Below, piece by piece: positions 61,705 through 64,000 of a DNA stretch of 64,000 bases. Below the pieces are notes generated by a model. It was not told the DNA's origin and ran no database searches. It was given only the letters and a program-made list of their open reading frames with translations. The position numbers and the translations under genes were made by a program. The stretch comes from Anaerolineae bacterium (GTDB lineage Bacteria > Chloroflexota > Anaerolineae > Aggregatilineales > Aggregatilineaceae), in NCBI GenBank assembly GCA_018432315.1, contig JAHDLB010000023.1:124001-188000 (forward strand), read 5' to 3'. Numbering within the stretch: the first letter of the stretch is position 1; every line of letters begins with the position of its first letter.

Positions 61705-62613
61705 TCACATGGTTGAGCCAGTCCCGGTGAGGGAGATGCCTCTGATAAGGTAGTTCTTGGCAAAGTAGAACAGCACAACGACCGGAATAACGGCCACGAC
61801 AAACGATGCCATGACTGTGCCCGCCTCAAACGTGAAGTGATAGGCGCTGCGAACGTCATTCAGAGCCAGGGTGAGGGGATAGATGTCGCGATCGTAGATG
61901 ACGATCAAAGGCCATAGGAAGTCGTTCCAGTTGTTGAGAAACGTGATGAGAGCTACCGAGACCAGAGCCGGGCGTATCTGGGGAACGACAACGTACACGA
62001 GCACCTGCAGTTGATTACACCCATCCAGACGCGCGGCATCCTCGGTTTCGGTGGACACGGCCAGCATGAACTGGCGCAGCACAAACAGGGCGAACGCCGG
62101 CCCGATGGGAGGCAGAATGAGCGCGGCCAGCTTATTGACCAGCTCGAACCGGTCGAGTATCACGTATACCGGGACAATGAACATCTGGACCGGTAGCGCG
62201 AGCGTGGCGACAATGAGCCAGAACAGGACATTTCTGCCCCGGAATTTCAGACGGGCAAAAGCGTAGGCGGCAGGGGTTGAGACCAACAACACTCCCAGGA
62301 CGACGGCAGTACACACAAATGCACTGATGCCAAATGACCTGACAATATTCACGCCGCGGCTGGGGTGGAGCAGGATCGTTTCGTAGTTCTCCAGTGTCGC
62401 GGGATCGGGAATCCAGGTGACTGGGTACAGCGCGGCGACTGAGTTCGGCCTGAACGAAATCGAGATGATCCACAGGATGGGGGCGAACCACAGCACTGCA
62501 AAGGCGATCACCGCCACGCTGAAGAGGATCGGGCGCGATCTCTTCCATAAGTTGGAGGTGGTGAAGTCTTTCAGACCCGTTCGGATTCGATTGAGACCTG
62601 TTCGCGCGATCAT
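61705..62613 (-). CDS. ABC sugar transporter permease, MalG-like
   Basis: 302 residues with six membrane spans (FSVAVIAFAVLWFAPILWII, IVRSFGISAFVCTAVVLG, VLFWLIVATLALPVQMFIV, VMASFVVAVIPVVVLFYF) and the cytoplasmic EAA loop EDAARLDGCNQLQVLVYVVV-P. It pairs with the next gene to form the channel. No ATPase gene is seen; such importers often share one MsiK-type ATPase encoded elsewhere. The two permease genes are two bases apart. Confidence 0.9.
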   Translation of the reverse strand: MIARTGLNRIRTGLKDFTTSNLWKRSRPILFSVAVIAFAVLWFAPILWIISISFRPNSVAALYPVTWIPDPATLENYETILLHPSRGVNIVRSFGISAFVCTAVVLGVLLVSTPAAYAFARLKFRGRNVLFWLIVATLALPVQMFIVPVYVILDRFELVNKLAALILPPIGPAFALFVLRQFMLAVSTETEDAARLDGCNQLQVLVYVVVPQIRPALVSVALITFLNNWNDFLWPLIVIYDRDIYPLTLALNDVRSAYHFTFEAGTVMASFVVAVIPVVVLFYFAKNYLIRGISLTGTGSTM

Positions 62614-62615
62614 GA

Positions 62616-63518
62616 TCAGCTGCTTTCTCTTGCACTACGCCAGTTCAGCACGACGCGGAACATGGCGAAGATCATAATCATCAAGAACATGAGCCAGCTG
62701 ATGGCAGACGCCTTGCCAATCTTGAAATCTCTGAAGCCGCTCTCATACAGGTATTGGGCCAGGCTGCGCGTCTTGCCCATCGGGCCCCCCGCAGTGAGCA
62801 GGTAAACCTGGTCGAACATCTTGAAGGATGCCATCACCGTAAGCGCGCCGATGAGGATCATCTTGTCGCGAAGCATGGGCAGCGTGATGAATCTGAACTG
62901 CGCCAGGCGCGACCCGCCATCCACCTGTGCGGCTTCATACAACTCGTTTGGGATGTCTTGTAAGCCGCTTAGAAAAAGGATTGTGTTGAAGCCCGACGTC
63001 CACCACGTTGTGATGATCACGACTAGCACCATCGCCAGTCGCGGGTGAGTGAGCCAGTTCTGCAGCGGTAGGCCCAGCTCGCCCAGGTAGAAGTTGACCA
63101 GCCCGGAATGATAGTCGAACATCCAGCGCCACATCCAGATGATCGCGACGGAAGGCATGAACGAAATCGATATGAACGCGATGAACGCCCAGGTACGCCC
63201 CCAGAATGGCCGGTTGAGGATGAGGGCGAACATCAGCGGGACGATGATCAATAGAGGGACGCTCTCGGCCACGAAAATAAGTGTATTCTGTGTCGCCACC
63301 CAGAACCGGCTGTCATCGAAAAGGAGCTTGTCATAATTTTGAAGACCGACATACTCCGGAGGCGTGAAGAGGTCCCACGAGTAAAAGCTCAAGGCGAAAC
63401 CGTAGACCAGAGGTATGAGGATAAACACCAGAAAGAAGAAACCATAAGGTGCGAGGAACGCATACGCTTTTAAGTCGGATATGATGCTGCGCCAAAAGAC
63501 ACTTGGTTTCGCGACCAT
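62616..63518 (-). CDS. ABC sugar transporter permease, MalF-like
   Basis: 300 residues with a leading span (AYAFLAPYGFFFLVFILIPLV), five more and the EAA loop ELYEAAQVDGGSRLAQFRFI followed by TLPMLRDKM. FNTILFLSGLQDIPNELYEA is the typical MalF/UgpA segment. It lies after the stem-loop that separates it from the binding-protein gene. It works with the MalG-like permease. Confidence 0.92.
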   Translation of the reverse strand: MVAKPSVFWRSIISDLKAYAFLAPYGFFFLVFILIPLVYGFALSFYSWDLFTPPEYVGLQNYDKLLFDDSRFWVATQNTLIFVAESVPLLIIVPLMFALILNRPFWGRTWAFIAFISISFMPSVAIIWMWRWMFDYHSGLVNFYLGELGLPLQNWLTHPRLAMVLVVIITTWWTSGFNTILFLSGLQDIPNELYEAAQVDGGSRLAQFRFITLPMLRDKMILIGALTVMASFKMFDQVYLLTAGGPMGKTRSLAQYLYESGFRDFKIGKASAISWLMFLMIMIFAMFRVVLNWRSARESS

Positions 63519-63535
63519 GGAAAGCAGCCCTTTCT

Positions 63536-63574
63536 AAGGGATACCAGAAGGACTCGTTCCCCCTGGTATCCCTT
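63536..63574 (-). terminator. Strong stem-loop between binding protein and permease genes
   Basis: AAGGGATACCAG and CTGGTATCCCTT form a perfect 12-base stem with a 15-base loop, just after the solute-binding-protein stop and before the permease start on the minus strand. Such intercistronic hairpins in sugar ABC operons stabilise the upstream mRNA and lower permease expression. The few T bases after it could allow partial termination. Confidence 0.75.
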
Positions 63575-63588
63575 GCCTGCTGGATTTG

Positions 63589-64000
63589 CTAGCCTTCGAG
63601 CAAAGCTTGGATTTCGTCAGCAGAGGCTTGGATGGCCCGCTCGGCTGAGATGTCGCCCAGCAGAGCACCCTGGAAGTACTCGATGAAGATGGCCTCGGCC
63701 TCGGGCCAGAATTCCAGGGCCGGAGGGAGGTGCAGGTAGTCTGCGGCACCCGATGCGAACACCGCATGCGCCGGCAGCTCCGCGAATTCTGCGCTGTCCA
63801 TCACAGACAGGCGAGCCGGATACGCGCCGGCAGCGGCAAGATCAACCGTGTGTTCGGCCATCCACGCGCCGAATTCCAGCGCGGCTTGATGTTCGGCATC
63901 TGAAACACCCTTGGGGAACACAAGAGTATGGGTAGATCCCCAAGCCGCCCCATTGTCCTCATACTTGGGCAGGTTCGCGACACGCCAGTTGAGGTCTTCG
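63589..64000 (-). CDS. ABC sugar solute-binding protein, C-terminal part
   Basis: About 136 residues are visible, beginning EDLNWRVANLPKYEDNGAAW-GSTHTLVFPKG and ending in DISAERAIQASADEIQALL. Blocks such as VFPKGVSDAEHQAALEFGAW and AYPARLSVMDSAEF match the end of family 1 binding proteins, where the protein folds back onto the hinge. The start lies beyond the window edge. It is the first gene of the transport unit, as expected for a high-copy binding protein, and the hairpin follows it. Confidence 0.88.
   Translation of the reverse strand, partial: EDLNWRVANLPKYEDNGAAWGSTHTLVFPKGVSDAEHQAALEFGAWMAEHTVDLAAAGAYPARLSVMDSAEFAELPAHAVFASGAADYLHLPPALEFWPEAEAIFIEYFQGALLGDISAERAIQASADEIQALLEG

Noticed and set aside
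1-64000. CRISPR arrays, tRNA or rRNA genes
   Set aside because: No regularly spaced repeats and no tRNA-like or rRNA-like sequence were recognised by eye.

Overview
The window looks like a chromosomal segment of a high-GC bacterium, most likely a Chloroflexota member of the Anaerolineae type. The clues are a Ser/Thr kinase fused to a LuxR helix-turn-helix, an nSTAND NTPase and WD40 repeats; an alpha/beta hydrolase fused to a LuxR domain; RdhA/RdhB proteins of the kind known from organohalide-respiring Chloroflexota; and many decayed insertion sequences. This is inferred from gene content; no 16S rRNA or tRNA gene was seen.

Layout. (1) 1-5.1 kb, minus strand: a compact run of peptide deformylase, radical SAM protein, CooC/MinD-type ATPase, metallo-beta-lactamase-fold hydrolase, NifX-like protein, DUF364 protein, a short VKOR-like CxxC membrane protein and the start of a LysR regulator. 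It resembles an uncharacterised metallocofactor operon. An XRE-cupin regulator is divergent from it. (2) 6.7-19.3 kb, minus strand: a complete organohalide-respiration locus. It holds two reductive dehalogenases (RdhA), an RdhB anchor, an FMN-binding polyferredoxin membrane protein of the RdhC/PceC/NosR type, an ApbE flavin transferase that could flavinylate it, an FmdB-like zinc ribbon protein, two two-component systems and a FIST sensor. A cobalamin riboswitch followed by an intrinsic terminator lies directly before the fmdB-rdhA-rdhB-rdhC-apbE part. RdhA enzymes need a corrinoid, so this is the most striking element in the window. (3) 19.4-23.6 kb, plus strand: a tandem-domain cytochrome P460, a CcdA-TlpA fusion and a DUF3179 protein, all secreted or membrane redox functions. 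(4) 23.7-30.6 kb: the giant kinase, a secreted alpha/beta hydrolase and a small secreted protein.

(5) 31.7-36.7 kb: a BBE-type FAD oxidase, the LuxR/hydrolase regulator, an aromatic-amino-acid-decarboxylase-like PLP enzyme and a SAM methyltransferase. This set could make or modify a small amine. (6) 37-43.3 kb: a second XRE-cupin regulator with the same promoter block as the first, IS110, integrase and IS481-family debris, an SDR enzyme, a sugar-kinase remnant and an RlmI-like rRNA methyltransferase. (7) 43.5-55.3 kb: a secreted WD40 protein, then an accessory zone with a broken tyrosine recombinase, an HNH-AP2 endonuclease, a leucine-rich-repeat protein, two decayed IS elements and several family-specific small genes. 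(8) 56.1-64 kb, minus strand: an arabinan/arabinoxylan operon with two GH43 enzymes, a GH51 arabinofuranosidase, two solute-binding proteins and two ABC permeases. A strong stem-loop sits between the first binding protein and the permeases.

Reading frames, motifs, overlaps, hairpins and repeats were read directly from the sequence. Family names rest on motif recognition without database searches, and functional links between neighbours are inference.
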